NCBI RefSeq assembly: GCF_015693305.1
Contig: NZ_CP065140.1
Coordinates: 124,001 to 188,000, forward strand
DNA length: 64,000 nt
From: Sphingobium sp. Cam5-1
GTDB lineage: Bacteria > Pseudomonadota > Alphaproteobacteria > Sphingomonadales > Sphingomonadaceae
Direction: 5' to 3'
Within the stretch, counting starts at the first letter, position 1; every line of letters starts with the position of its first letter. Shown in pieces: positions 36,306 to 45,505 of the stretch. The position numbers and the translations under genes were made by a program. The notes under the pieces were generated by a model. It did not search any database. It had not been told where the DNA came from and saw nothing but the letters and a program-made list of their open reading frames with translations.

Positions 36306-36692
36306 TCTGCTCGTCCTCCTTTTGCAGGTTGAGGCCGATTATTACGGCAGCGCAATCCTTGTGTCCCCATCAAATAGCGCGTCATTGTAATCGGATCGGT
36401 CAATCTATTTCCGCTTGCCGGCAGAGACGGGCAACCAGCTGGTCGCTTCCATATTGCGCGCGATCCAGGCGGCTTGCGATTGGCGGGGTGGCCAACAAGG
36501 CCGGTGTCATGAACGTCAACGCGCCACCTCAGGATCATGAACCGCCCGGCCTCGAAATCGACTGCTGCATTCCGGTCACTTTGCGAAATTTGTCTAAGGC
36601 CCGATTGTCCCGGACGGGCATCTGGTTACTGTTCCAGCCAGAGAATGATGCAAGAGGGGGCACCGCATATCGTGCGGCCCGAGGAGCGGGGC
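36306..36692. other. Intergenic region upstream of catalase and AraC genes
   Basis: About 390 bp between divergent genes, expected to hold both promoters. The AraC frame is open back to ATG 36537 but its sequence there is Cys/Arg rich and not family-like. No repeat or operator stands out; I did not find a convincing OxyR-type site by eye. Confidence 0.4.
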
Positions 36693-37532
36693 ATGCGACT
36701 GGACTATTATATTCCTTCTCTCAAGCTGCAGCATCGATTGACCGCCCATGCCATTGTGGCCGAGGTGATCGCGCCGACCCTCGAAATTCTGCCGGCGATG
36801 CTCCCAAATCTCCATATCCGGCTGGCTGGAGCCAGCAGCTATGCCTTTGGCGGCCCGGTCATGCCTGCGCCCAGAGTGACCCTGCTTGGGCCAACGAGCG
36901 CGGCTTATGGGATGCACCTGGCGCCAGGGACCGAGATCGTGACAACGGGTCTGCTACCCCAGGGCTGGCTCACTTTCGTCGGAGCGCCCGCTGCGCAATT
37001 CAGCGATCGCATCATCGATGCCACCTCGATCTGGGGTGACTGCAAGATCGATCAGCTGTGTGACCGTTTGATGTGTGCGGCCAGCGACACGGCCAGGGTC
37101 GCGGTACTCGAATCATTCCTGCTCCAGGAAACACGCGATCTGTCCGACGTCACTCTGGCCAGAACCGCGACGATCGATCAATGGCTGGAGCGAAGCGCCG
37201 CACTCTCGCTCGATCTGCTGCGTGCGGAACTGGGCGTCAGCAACCGTCAAGCCGGCCGGTTGACGCTTGATCTTTATGGGGTCTCGCCAAAAACGCTGGC
37301 GATGAAATATCGCGCCTTGCGCGCCGCCGCGATCATGACCGCCCATGGCGAGGCGGGACTGGAACGGGCCTTGGAGCCATTTGCGGATCAGTCGCATCTG
37401 ATCCGCGATTTTCGGCGGTTTGTCGGCTGGACGCCGACCGCCTTCGCGCGCGACCGGCGGAACATCGCCTATGCCACGCTGGAAGGGCGAAGCCGAGCTG
37501 GCGCCGTGCGGCCCCTGTCGCTGCTCAGTTGA
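36693..37532 (+). CDS. AraC-family transcriptional regulator
   Basis: A 279-residue regulator with an N-terminal DUF6597/cupin-like sensor segment (MRLDYYIPSLKLQ; RLAGASSYAFGGPVMPAPRVTLLGP) and a C-terminal AraC HTH domain (LRAELGVSNRQAGRLTLDLYGVSPKTLAMKYRALRAA and DQSHLIRDFRRFVGWTPTAF). ATG 36693 is chosen because GAGGAG lies 6 nt upstream; earlier in-frame ATGs at 36645 and 36537 lack such a site. Target unknown; the catalase and the inhibitor genes are its neighbours. Confidence 0.8.
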   Translation: MRLDYYIPSLKLQHRLTAHAIVAEVIAPTLEILPAMLPNLHIRLAGASSYAFGGPVMPAPRVTLLGPTSAAYGMHLAPGTEIVTTGLLPQGWLTFVGAPAAQFSDRIIDATSIWGDCKIDQLCDRLMCAASDTARVAVLESFLLQETRDLSDVTLARTATIDQWLERSAALSLDLLRAELGVSNRQAGRLTLDLYGVSPKTLAMKYRALRAAAIMTAHGEAGLERALEPFADQSHLIRDFRRFVGWTPTAFARDRRNIAYATLEGRSRAGAVRPLSLLS

Positions 37533-37629
37533 TGTCCGGTTCGTTCAATACCGGAGCGATGATGAGCGGTATGGCGTGCCCTTCCGGGAGGGGGCATCAT
37601 TCTCTTTCCCGATAGCAGGGGGCTGTTGG

Positions 37630-38076
37630 ATGAGAAGCGCGTTCCTGGCGATTGCAGGCGGTTTGATAATTCTGTCGCCTGGTTGCGGCTCCTCGCCAAT
37701 CGCCGGCGAGAACCGGGCAGCCCAGCCCCAGGATATTTCGGGTGCAATCGCTCCCCTTCCGCGCGGCACGCATAGGTTGGAAGGCCGGATCGTTACCGTC
37801 CGCTTGCCCTATCGCGCCGCCGACAATCTGCTCTGGGCGTCAGCCACGGGCGTCATGGAAGCAGCTCCCTTCATGTTCCAGGATCTGGACATTCAACCCC
37901 GTGCCGGCCCTCAGGGCACGGATCTGGCGGTGTTCACCTACAAAGCCGACAAGCCCGGCACGGCGACGCTCGAATTCGGTCTCGTGCCTGTTGGCAAGAC
38001 GTTGCTGGGAAATGGGACAACCCGTTTCAGAGATGAACCGGCACGTCGCTACTCCGCGACGGTGACGGCGCAATGA
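37630..38076 (+). CDS. Secreted chagasin-like (I42) protease inhibitor candidate
   Basis: A 148-residue protein with a signal or lipoprotein-type N-terminus (MRSAFLAIAGGLIILSPGC, lipobox-like S-P-G-C). The domain RIVTVRLPYRAADNLLWASA, AVFTYKADKPGTATLEFGLVPVGKTLLG resembles I42/chagasin-like inhibitors of cysteine peptidases, which share an Ig-like fold with three binding loops. The canonical N-P-T-T-G-Y-x-W loop is altered (AADNLLW), so inhibitory activity is uncertain. It overlaps the next gene by ATGA (38073-38076). Confidence 0.5.
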   Translation: MRSAFLAIAGGLIILSPGCGSSPIAGENRAAQPQDISGAIAPLPRGTHRLEGRIVTVRLPYRAADNLLWASATGVMEAAPFMFQDLDIQPRAGPQGTDLAVFTYKADKPGTATLEFGLVPVGKTLLGNGTTRFRDEPARRYSATVTAQ

Positions 38077-38624
38077 GGGGCTATCGTCCCTGCCCTGTCG
38101 CCTCCCTCGGAGCCCTGTTCCTGACCATGGCGTCAGCCACCGTCCCTGCATACTCGGCCGACGACATGAACGCAGGGAACCATCCATCGTCTGCTGCGCG
38201 GAACGGCGATGGCTTGCCCGAAGCGCCAGACGCCAACGCGCGCCGGATAAAAGGCATCTACCAACTGGCCGAAGATCGTGAGGGCGGCCGCGCCTGCAGG
38301 ATCATTCTGACCGATGAGCGCACCATCGGAGGCTATGCGGCCCAGGCCAATCAAGCCTGCGTCGCCAAGTTCGCCCTGCCCTGGTATTGTGGCCATGGCG
38401 ACGCGACCGACATGGATAAAAATTGCGCACCCAGGCCGACGGAGGACGTCTTTGCGTGGTTCGTCGCGCCAGATGGCCAGATCGTTCTGATCGATGGCGC
38501 CCGGCAGCCATTGTTTCACCTGTCTCCCTTATCGGATGGCGTTTATTACGAACGACGGGATGGCAGCGTGGGACAGGAAAGCCTGAGCTTCTCCCGCGTC
38601 GATCCGGCTGACACCGACCGGTGA
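38073..38624 (+). CDS. Inh/AprI-like metalloprotease inhibitor candidate
   Basis: A 183-residue secreted protein: signal peptide to about SATVPAYSA, a spacer, then IKGIYQLAEDREGGRACRIILTDERTIGGYAAQANQAC, FAWFVAPDGQIVLIDGARQPLFHLSPLSDGVYY. The pattern [IG]-x-[WY]-x-L-x(4,6)-G-x-x-C-x-[IL]-x-L...GGY...C, then W.......[LIV]LID..G..L..L matches the beta-barrel Inh family that blocks serralysin-type metalloproteases. Four Cys are present in the domain rather than the usual two. It is translationally coupled to the I42-like gene. No target protease is in the window. Confidence 0.6.
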   Translation: MRGYRPCPVASLGALFLTMASATVPAYSADDMNAGNHPSSAARNGDGLPEAPDANARRIKGIYQLAEDREGGRACRIILTDERTIGGYAAQANQACVAKFALPWYCGHGDATDMDKNCAPRPTEDVFAWFVAPDGQIVLIDGARQPLFHLSPLSDGVYYERRDGSVGQESLSFSRVDPADTDR

Positions 38625-39296
38625 GCAAAGGGGCTTTGTGGGGCGGATTTGCGGCAAAGTCAGGCGGATCCCGGCTGCCGTTCAGGGCTGGCTGCGCGAA
38701 CTCATGATGGGGCCACCTGGCTGGATGGCCATCAATTCGCCGCCCTCAGTCATCTTCCAGGGCTTTCCATCCCAACGGGCTCAACAAGCCTCGCACCTGT
38801 CCGATGAGAATGTCAGCCTGCCCATGAAAATGCCAGCGGCGCATAAGGGCGTTGCGATGGCCATGGTTCGACAAAGGATCAATGGTCGCATCCACCCGCG
38901 TGCGGCGACAGGATCATAACGGCTGATGCCCGCCAACAGGAGGTCGCATGCAAGCGCAACTTCCCGGGCGATCTACGCGTCCTCACGCCCGCCGACGGAT
39001 CGGTGCGCAGCAGCGCGCCGAAAAGCATGCCAAAACTCCAGGAACGATAGTTCCAATGTCCAATTCGGACCATTTCGCCTTCCAGATAATATGGGCGCTG
39101 ACATCCATCTGCCCGACAAGAGCACAGCTGCTCTTTGGCCACACGGCGCAGAACGCCGAGATCCTCGAACCGGCGCCGGACACCTTCGCAGCGTCCTGTC
39201 CGTAAAGAAGGCTCGATGACGCTGCCGCGGCGCCTTAAGACGTTCACAACCTCATCCGTTCATAGGAGGAATGACAACACGGAAGGGCTGGCAATC
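38625..39296. other. Intergenic region without a supported gene
   Basis: About 670 bp. Short frames exist on both strands but none is protein-like. No RNA gene, repeat or mobile-element fragment is recognised. An AGGAGGA at 39264-39270 is followed by a nine-codon frame (ATG 39271) that ends just before the next gene start; this could be a leader peptide or chance. Confidence 0.35.
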
Positions 39297-39989
39297 ATGA
39301 CGTTCTTGCAGAATTATATCGCGAACATCGCCCACAAGCGTTCGGCGTTAATGAACATCTATGAAATCACCGACCTGTGGCCACGGCAAAATTCCGAACG
39401 GCATTGGATCGCCGGACAGGGTGCCTTCTACGGCGCAACCGCCGCATGCGCGGGGTTCATTCTCATAGGATTTTTCATGATCTTTTCCACGCCGATCCAC
39501 TCGATGTCCGACGAACTCGGCAGGGACCAGGTCATGGGGCTGGTCGTCGCGCTATTCTTTCTCTTCTGCTGGATCAGCATCTTCTGGCATCACCATTTTC
39601 TGAAAGCCAAGCTCGAAATCATCCGCTCGGCAAAAGCGCGCCTGGCACGCGATGCCGACCTGCACGACGAATATCTGGCGTGCGTTGAGCGAGCCGGGGC
39701 TGTCGCGATCGCTCATTCGCGCGCTGCAGCCGCAGCGCAGGAGGCCAGGAACGCCGTCCTCGAAGGACAGGCGATGCAGGCCCAGGTCCGCGCTGCAAAT
39801 GCACAGGAAGCAGCCGTGCGCAAGGATGAGGCGTCGCGGCTGTCGATTGCGGAACGGCATGCCCTCGCTGCCTCCATTCGCCACAACACGGAGACGGCCG
39901 AGCTCAATCGGCGCAAGGGTCTGAGCGGGGCGACGAACGCAGGTCGCGCAGCGGCGGATGCTGCCAAACTCGCGGGTGGACGTCGATAA
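39297..39989 (+). CDS. Two-helix membrane protein with long charged C-terminus
   Basis: A 230-residue protein from ATG 39297. Two membrane segments (about residues 46-66 and 79-99, the second ending in FCWISIFWHHHF) precede a long alanine-, arginine- and glutamine-rich region predicted to be a coiled coil (SRAAAAAQEARNAVLEGQAM, then RKDEASRLSIAERHAL). Topology suggests a membrane-anchored cytoplasmic coiled coil. I do not recognise a family. It is the last gene before the replication operon and points toward it. Confidence 0.55.
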   Translation: MTFLQNYIANIAHKRSALMNIYEITDLWPRQNSERHWIAGQGAFYGATAACAGFILIGFFMIFSTPIHSMSDELGRDQVMGLVVALFFLFCWISIFWHHHFLKAKLEIIRSAKARLARDADLHDEYLACVERAGAVAIAHSRAAAAAQEARNAVLEGQAMQAQVRAANAQEAAVRKDEASRLSIAERHALAASIRHNTETAELNRRKGLSGATNAGRAAADAAKLAGGRR

Positions 39990-40316
39990 GACCGTTGAAC
40001 AGCTCAAAAATTGCTGAGTGAGCGGAGAGCTTGACAGACGGAAGGAAGACCAGACCCAGCCAGGATACGGCTTGCGCTCACCATAATCTCGTGCCGTCCC
40101 TCGCACACCGCTGTTGATGGGTGCGTGTGCGGCTTCGAGACCAACCGGCAGCAAGCGCGTCGCTCGCTTGCCGCTCACCTCTTTCGCCTGGTAAGCGGCA
40201 GGACGGAAACGCTGCGATCGGTACCAGACGATGGGCGAGGACCATGCCGCTGTTTGTCTGCGACAGATGTCGAGAATCGTGCGCTGTCCTGATTTCTTGG
40301 CGCATTGCGGGAGAAT

Positions 40317-40346
40317 TTGACTAACCCTCCTGAATCGCCTTATATG
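40317..40346 (+). promoter_or_regulatory. Candidate promoter of the parA-parB-repA operon
   Basis: TTGACT (40317-40322) and TTATAT (40340-40345) are 17 bp apart, about 75 bp upstream of the parA start. It is the best sigma-70-like match in the 430-bp gap 39990-40419, which otherwise holds no gene. Confidence 0.5.
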
Positions 40347-40419
40347 TCCGGGCTTGCAGGCGAAATTCGGCCTTTTTTGACGAACCGACTATGGTAAACG
40401 AGAGCTTGGGGGGCGGGCC

Positions 40420-41616
40420 ATGTTGTCAGGCCAGATACTGGATACGATGATCAGCTCCTGCGAGAACGCGAAAACCGTTCTGCGCCGCGCCGCCATCGAC
40501 CCATCAGACCGCAAGACCCTCAACATCACCATGGGCGCCACGGTCGCTGCGGAGTTTCTCGGGCGAACTCCGGAGGCTCTCGCCAAGGCTGAAGCTCGCG
40601 GGCGCCTTCCCGCTCCAAAGGTTTCCAATAATGGCCGCCGCTTCTACACCGTAGAAGATCTGATCGCCATTCGCGAGACGCTCGGCATCAAGATGGGCAA
40701 GCTGCCCGACGAACGGGCGGTGGTTATCGCGGTTCAGAACTTCAAGGGCGGCGTGAGCAAGTCCACCACTTCGAAACATCTCGCCGATTATCTGGCGTTA
40801 CGCGGTTATCGCGTCCTCGTCGTCGACTGCGATCCCCAAGCCTCCATGAGCGTCATGTTCGACGTCGATCTGGAGGGACTGGTGGACGAGACGCATACAC
40901 TCTCCAATTTCCTGTCTCCCCGTATCGATGAGGCGGAGTCGTTCCGCAAGACCATCAGGCCCACGGCCTGGCCCAATATCGATATTTGCCCGGCGAATCT
41001 GGGATTGCAGGACACGGAATGGGAACTGACGGCGACGATCGAGGAAGGCCCTCAAGCGATCGCCGGGGCCTTCCGGATGCTGCGTATCGGATTGGAGGAA
41101 GTCCGCCGCGATTATGACGTGATCATTCTCGATCCGCCGCCCGCGATGGGCTTTCTAGGCGTCAATACCCTGAGCGCGGCGGACGGCCTCCTGATCCCCG
41201 TTCCTGCCCGCCAGCTTGATTATCTCTCCACCATTCATTTCATGCAGACCTGCCGGGAAGCGATGAGTCTGGTATCCAAGTTCGATGCGTCGATCGACTA
41301 TGGATTCATCCGCGTGGTTTGCACCATGTTTCAGCCGAACCGCACGAACGAAGCGCAGATGCTCCAGGTCATGGAAAAGACCTATGCGGGCCAGATGCTA
41401 TCCACTCCGATCCTGCTCTCGGAGGAAATAAAGAACGCCGGCATTGCAATGTCGTCGGTCTACGAAATCAACAAGCCCTATGGTTCGCATCAGACTTATA
41501 CGCGGTGCCGCAACAATCTCAATTCAGTCTTCCGCGAACTGGAAAAGGATATCTGCAAGCAGTGGCCGTCGCGTATCGTGCAGCTCGGCACTGATCGCCT
41601 GACGGAGGCAGCATGA
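40420..41616 (+). CDS. parA: ParA/RepA-like partition ATPase
   Basis: A 398-residue type Ia ParA. An N-terminal MerR-like HTH (ITMGATVAAEFLGRTPEAL...RRFYTVEDLIAIRETLG, about 36-90) precedes the deviant Walker A KGGVSKST (109-116), VLVVDCDPQAS (Walker A') and DVIILDPPPAMG (Walker B). It should drive plasmid segregation with ParB and autoregulate the operon through its HTH. ATG 40420 has a G-rich site upstream. It overlaps parB by ATGA. The large form with HTH is typical of plasmid and chromid partition loci, including repABC-like ones. Confidence 0.9.
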   Translation: MLSGQILDTMISSCENAKTVLRRAAIDPSDRKTLNITMGATVAAEFLGRTPEALAKAEARGRLPAPKVSNNGRRFYTVEDLIAIRETLGIKMGKLPDERAVVIAVQNFKGGVSKSTTSKHLADYLALRGYRVLVVDCDPQASMSVMFDVDLEGLVDETHTLSNFLSPRIDEAESFRKTIRPTAWPNIDICPANLGLQDTEWELTATIEEGPQAIAGAFRMLRIGLEEVRRDYDVIILDPPPAMGFLGVNTLSAADGLLIPVPARQLDYLSTIHFMQTCREAMSLVSKFDASIDYGFIRVVCTMFQPNRTNEAQMLQVMEKTYAGQMLSTPILLSEEIKNAGIAMSSVYEINKPYGSHQTYTRCRNNLNSVFRELEKDICKQWPSRIVQLGTDRLTEAA

Positions 41617-42671
41617 GCAGCGGAGCGGGACGACGCCGCAGTCTTTTGACAACTGCCATCGACAGCCTCGGCTCGCCGCCGGCGGTTTCCGAACCAGAGG
41701 CGCCGCATGCGGCACCGGCTGAACCATCTCGTCGCGAGCCTGCCGCCCCCTCCTTCCTGGAGAGGCGCGGGGTGGCCTTTGACGAGATCGCGCGCACCGT
41801 AAAGCGGCTGACCATCCGTGTACGGCCGGACGAATGCAGCGTGTGGCCGGGCAATGCGCGTGATTATGCCGGGCTTAGCTATGAGCGTTGCGCTTCCCTT
41901 ATCGACTCCATCAAGGAGGAGAATGGCAACCGGGAACCCGTGGTCGTCCGCCGGACGCCGGACGGTGAAAAGCCCTATGAACTGATCGTCGGGACCAGGC
42001 GCCATTTTTCGGTGTCATGGCTGCGCGAGAATAACCACGCCGAGATTGATCTCATCGCGCGCATTGAAACGCTTGACGATGAAGGCGCCTTCCGGCTCGC
42101 CGATATAGAGAACAGAGAGCGCGAGGACGTCACCGACCTTGAGCGAGCGCGCAATTATCTTCACGCGGTCGACGCCTATTATAACGGCATCCGCAGCCAT
42201 ATGGCCGATCGCCTCGCGATCGGGAAGCAGAACCTGCACAATCTGCTGCAGCTCGCCGAATTGCCCGACGATGTGGTGCGGGCATTCGCAGATCCGGCCG
42301 ATATCAAGGTTCGTCACGGCATGAAGCTGTCTCCCCTCCTCAAGCAACCAGGTTTGCGTGAAGCGATCCTGGAGGTCGCAAGAGAGATTACGCGCGAGCA
42401 AGGTGAACGGCGAACGGCGGGAGAGACTCCAATCGAAGGCCCGCAAGTCTTCCAGCGCCTTGCTTCGGCCAGTCCGGTAAGGCGGGAGCCCGCGCGCCGC
42501 GTGAAAGCCGCGGTCAATGCCCTGGACGGCGATCAGATCGGCATGATTGTCTCTGACACACGGGCGCGCGGAATTACGATCAACATCAATCCGCGAAGGC
42601 CGATCAACGTAGACGAAATTCTCTCGGCCCTGCGCCCGGTCATCGAGGCCGCGAAGTTCAGCAAAAAATAG
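41613..42671 (+). CDS. parB: ParB/RepB-like centromere-binding protein
   Basis: A 352-residue ParB. The CTPase/N-terminal domain shows SLIDSIKEENGNREPVVVRR, LIVGTRRHFSVSWL (the G-x-R-R box) and AFRLADIENREREDVTDLERARNYL; the HTH region is SHMADRLAIGKQNLHNLLQLAELPDDV. A basic, variable N-terminus of about 60 residues precedes it and a small C-terminal dimerisation segment follows. It pairs with the upstream ParA. The palindrome at 42704-42721 immediately downstream is a candidate binding site. Confidence 0.9.
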   Translation: MSSGAGRRRSLLTTAIDSLGSPPAVSEPEAPHAAPAEPSRREPAAPSFLERRGVAFDEIARTVKRLTIRVRPDECSVWPGNARDYAGLSYERCASLIDSIKEENGNREPVVVRRTPDGEKPYELIVGTRRHFSVSWLRENNHAEIDLIARIETLDDEGAFRLADIENREREDVTDLERARNYLHAVDAYYNGIRSHMADRLAIGKQNLHNLLQLAELPDDVVRAFADPADIKVRHGMKLSPLLKQPGLREAILEVAREITREQGERRTAGETPIEGPQVFQRLASASPVRREPARRVKAAVNALDGDQIGMIVSDTRARGITININPRRPINVDEILSALRPVIEAAKFSKK

Positions 42672-42703
42672 TTTTTTCGCGCTAAAACAATACCTTACTA
42701 ATC

Positions 42704-42721
42704 GGTAAAACATGTTTTACC
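42704..42721. promoter_or_regulatory. 18-bp palindrome upstream of repA (candidate parS or operator)
   Basis: GGTAAAACATGTTTTACC is a perfect palindrome in the 70-bp gap between parB and repA. Its 16-bp core GTAAAACATGTTTTAC recurs exactly at 44882-44897. Size and location fit a ParB centromere site or a repA operator. Confidence 0.55.
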
Positions 42722-42743
42722 AGACGCTATCCGGGGAATGGCA

Positions 42744-43868
42744 ATGGTTTCCAAGAAGGTCGGTCGAGACGACAGTCAGGTAGACCTGTTCCTCCCGCAG
42801 CTCACCGCCCTGCCCTTGCGCGATCAGCGCGAGACGATGGAGCGTCCCTTTTTCTCGCTTTCAAAACGCAAGCGCCTCAAGCCGATCGATTATGTAAGTC
42901 CCGACGGAAAGGTGACGGTTCACGTCAGCGCCAACTCGGAATATGGCCTTGCGACCATCTATGATCTGGACGTCCTGATTTATTGCGCCTCGGTCCTGAT
43001 CGAACACAAGAGGCGGGGTGTGAACGACATCCCCCAAACCCTTCACGTCGTCCCCTATGACATGCTTTCAACGCTCAAGCGTGATGTGGGCGGCAGGGCC
43101 TATGAATTGCTCGGCAATGCACTGGACCGCCTGCAGTCGACGACCGTCAAAACCAACATCCGCTCGGGCGATGCGGTGGAAACCACCTTTTCCTGGATCG
43201 ACAGCCACAGCCAGCTCAAGGACCGCAATGGGCAAGTGCGCGGGATGCGGATTACGCTGGCCAAATGGTTCTATGATGGCGTTCTCATGGAAGGCGGCGT
43301 ACTTGCCATCGATCCGGCCTATTTCTCGCTGACGGGTGGGCGAGAGCGCTGGCTTTATCGCGTAGCGCGCAAACATGCGGGCGGAGCCGGCCCTGACGGA
43401 TTCTCGATTTCCATGCCGACATTGTACGAGAAATCGGGCGCGGAGGGGGATTATCGTCGCTTCAAATTCGAGATGACGAAAATCGCACGAGAGAACAGTC
43501 TTCCTGGATATTCGCTGGAACTTCTTCAGCGCGATGGCGGCGAGCCGTTCCTTCGGATGGCCAAACGTGCTCTGGATGAAGTCCCCTCCCCCTCCCCTTC
43601 AAGCGGCTTCGCGCCCGCCGTTGACGCCTCGAAGCCCGGGACCGCCGCTGCCGAGGAAGAGCCCGTGAGTTTCCCCTTGCAGGGATCGATCGCCTTTGGT
43701 GCTTTTGGAGCGATTGCCCGGGCTAATCTTCCCTCGCCGCAGCGCGATCACGAGGCTGTTGCAAATGATTTCAGGAACTTCCTGAGATCGCGCGACATCG
43801 CTTTCGACGCCAGTAACATCACCCAGATTTTCGCGACCTTCTGCACCAAACAACGTTCCGCGATCTGA
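42744..43868 (+). CDS. repA: RPA-family replication initiator
   Basis: Replication initiator protein A family (PF10134-type), used by alphaproteobacterial plasmids. Recognised segments: QVDLFLPQLTALPLRDQRETMERPFFSLSKRKR, IDYVSPDGKVTVHVS, IYDLDVLIYCASVLIE, PYDMLSTLKRDVGGRAYELL and GGRERWLYRVARKHAG. ATG 42744 is preferred because GGGGA lies 6-7 nt upstream; ATG 42738 is too close to it. The protein (374 residues) ends in a Pro/Ala linker and a short conserved-looking tail. It probably binds the iterons found just downstream. It follows parA-parB in the same direction. Confidence 0.9.
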   Translation: MVSKKVGRDDSQVDLFLPQLTALPLRDQRETMERPFFSLSKRKRLKPIDYVSPDGKVTVHVSANSEYGLATIYDLDVLIYCASVLIEHKRRGVNDIPQTLHVVPYDMLSTLKRDVGGRAYELLGNALDRLQSTTVKTNIRSGDAVETTFSWIDSHSQLKDRNGQVRGMRITLAKWFYDGVLMEGGVLAIDPAYFSLTGGRERWLYRVARKHAGGAGPDGFSISMPTLYEKSGAEGDYRRFKFEMTKIARENSLPGYSLELLQRDGGEPFLRMAKRALDEVPSPSPSSGFAPAVDASKPGTAAAEEEPVSFPLQGSIAFGAFGAIARANLPSPQRDHEAVANDFRNFLRSRDIAFDASNITQIFATFCTKQRSAI

Positions 43869-43979
43869 CCTGTCCGTTCCGGGCAGGCCCCCTGCCCTGC
43901 CCTTCCGACTCTCCTTCATTCGATAGCCGCTTGGCCATCCTATTCCCGGGCAAGCTCCCAGGATGGCGGCGCACGGTGC

Positions 43980-45025
43980 GTTCCTGAAATACCGCGATCT
44001 GTCCACCGATCTCATGAAACCAAGTCCCGCTATGCTGGAACATCTGTTCAGCGTGGCATGGTCTCTCGCGGACCCGCGTCCCCGCCTACGGCCGCACGCT
44101 CTCCTCCCTTCCCTATTCGAACGGCACGCTGCGGCTAAGGCTGCGACAGTTGATTCATGGAAAAGGCGATCATGGGTCGATCCCCGGTGCTCACGCGGTT
44201 CAGAATCCGAAGGCCAGTCACCCACATGGGCCTGCGACCGGCTTCACGGCGTCCCCCCACGCCTGGAGGCGGGGCCGTTGGCTGCCAGGCCCGGTATTTC
44301 AGGAACAGCCAAGGCGACCCTCAGAAATGCGCACATTAGCGTGCTTGCTCCTGTCTGCGATCACTCGATCAGCGGGAATGCAGTCCGCCCAACTCACAAG
44401 CCGACCCGACAGGCTATGATCGGAAATGCTCCTGACAGAGCGGGACGTTCCTGAAGTACCGTCGATGGCCGCAGGCAAGGCGAGAATACTGCCCATCGCC
44501 CGACGCAGTCCAGGGCTAGCTACCGCCAGACCATGGGAGCGCCTGCACGAGTGCTCCGGCTTAAGGCGCATTGCCGCACAGCATCCTCCTGAGCTCTGCA
44601 ACCTGGCCGATCAACGCGGGATACGGTTACCCTGGCCCGCGTTCCTGAAATCCCGTGCTCAAGCGTGAGCTTCGCAGGGGGGCTGCCGCGCGCTGCCTAT
44701 CGAATGACCACCGAATATGCTTGGCACCGACGTGTTCCCGATATCCCGTGGAAAGAGCAAAGCGACACTAGTGCGATTCTTGGACGAACCCCTTTTGTGT
44801 CCGGCGCAAGACACGGATATACCGCGACATGCCATGATCGCATATGCTCTAAACCCCGGTTTTCCGGGCCTTTCCGGCAGAGTAAAACATGTTTTACTCA
44901 TTGTGGACGCCTCGGTCCCGCACGGGATTTCGGGAACAGGCCACGGGACTTCAGGAACCGAATCACGGTGCATTGGGAACGCGGACTTCGGGACATTGGG
45001 AACGAAGCGACGGGATTTTGGGAAC
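43980..45025. other. oriV: Iteron region, putative origin of replication
   Basis: Ten copies of a 15-bp iteron with consensus CGG[GT]A[TC]TTC[AG]GGAAC. Minus orientation: 43982-43996, 44447-44461, 44641-44655 and 44734-44748. Plus orientation: 44292-44306, 44923-44937, 44944-44958, 44966-44980, 44989-45003 and 45011-45025. The last five are in tandem with 21-23 bp periods, about two helical turns. The region 43869-45505 holds no credible gene. A relatively AT-rich stretch (about 45080-45112) follows and could be the unwinding element. No clear DnaA box was found by eye. Confidence 0.75.
44880..44899. promoter_or_regulatory. 20-bp palindrome inside the iteron region (candidate parS)
   Basis: GAGTAAAACATGTTTTACTC, a perfect 20-bp palindrome, 23 bp before the tandem iteron block. 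It shares the core GTAAAACATGTTTTAC with the site at 42704-42721. Confidence 0.6.
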
Positions 45026-45505
45026 GGGCCAAATCCGCGACTCGTGGAGAGTCAACGATTCGCGCTAGGAGTGGGCAGGCGTAACTCTTTATGGATTCTT
45101 TTAACGGATCTAAACCGCGCCTCTGGCGCATCCTCTTTTTTGAGTGATTGAACGGAACGTGAGAGAATGAGAGGGAGGAAGGACCCGGCACCCGACGGAA
45201 CGCACTATGTGGCGCCACAACCCGCCCCACCTGCATGAGAATCGGGAAAGCAGCAAGCTCTGCACGCCGCAAACGCAGTTCTCGCCAGGTGTCAGAAAAG
45301 GGATTCAGGCAGATGGCCTGACGATCATGGCCGCAACCGAGCGGCCATCGGCCTTCGAACTATTTGCAGCTGATCGGCGCGGAAGAAGGGCAGGGCTGGG
45401 AAGGGGAGCGATTCTTCGCGATGGAGCGAGAACTAACGGCGCAATGCCCCTAAATCGCCGTTCAAGCCCTGCTGAGAAGGCGTGAGGTCCCGGGGGTAAC
45501 TCGCC

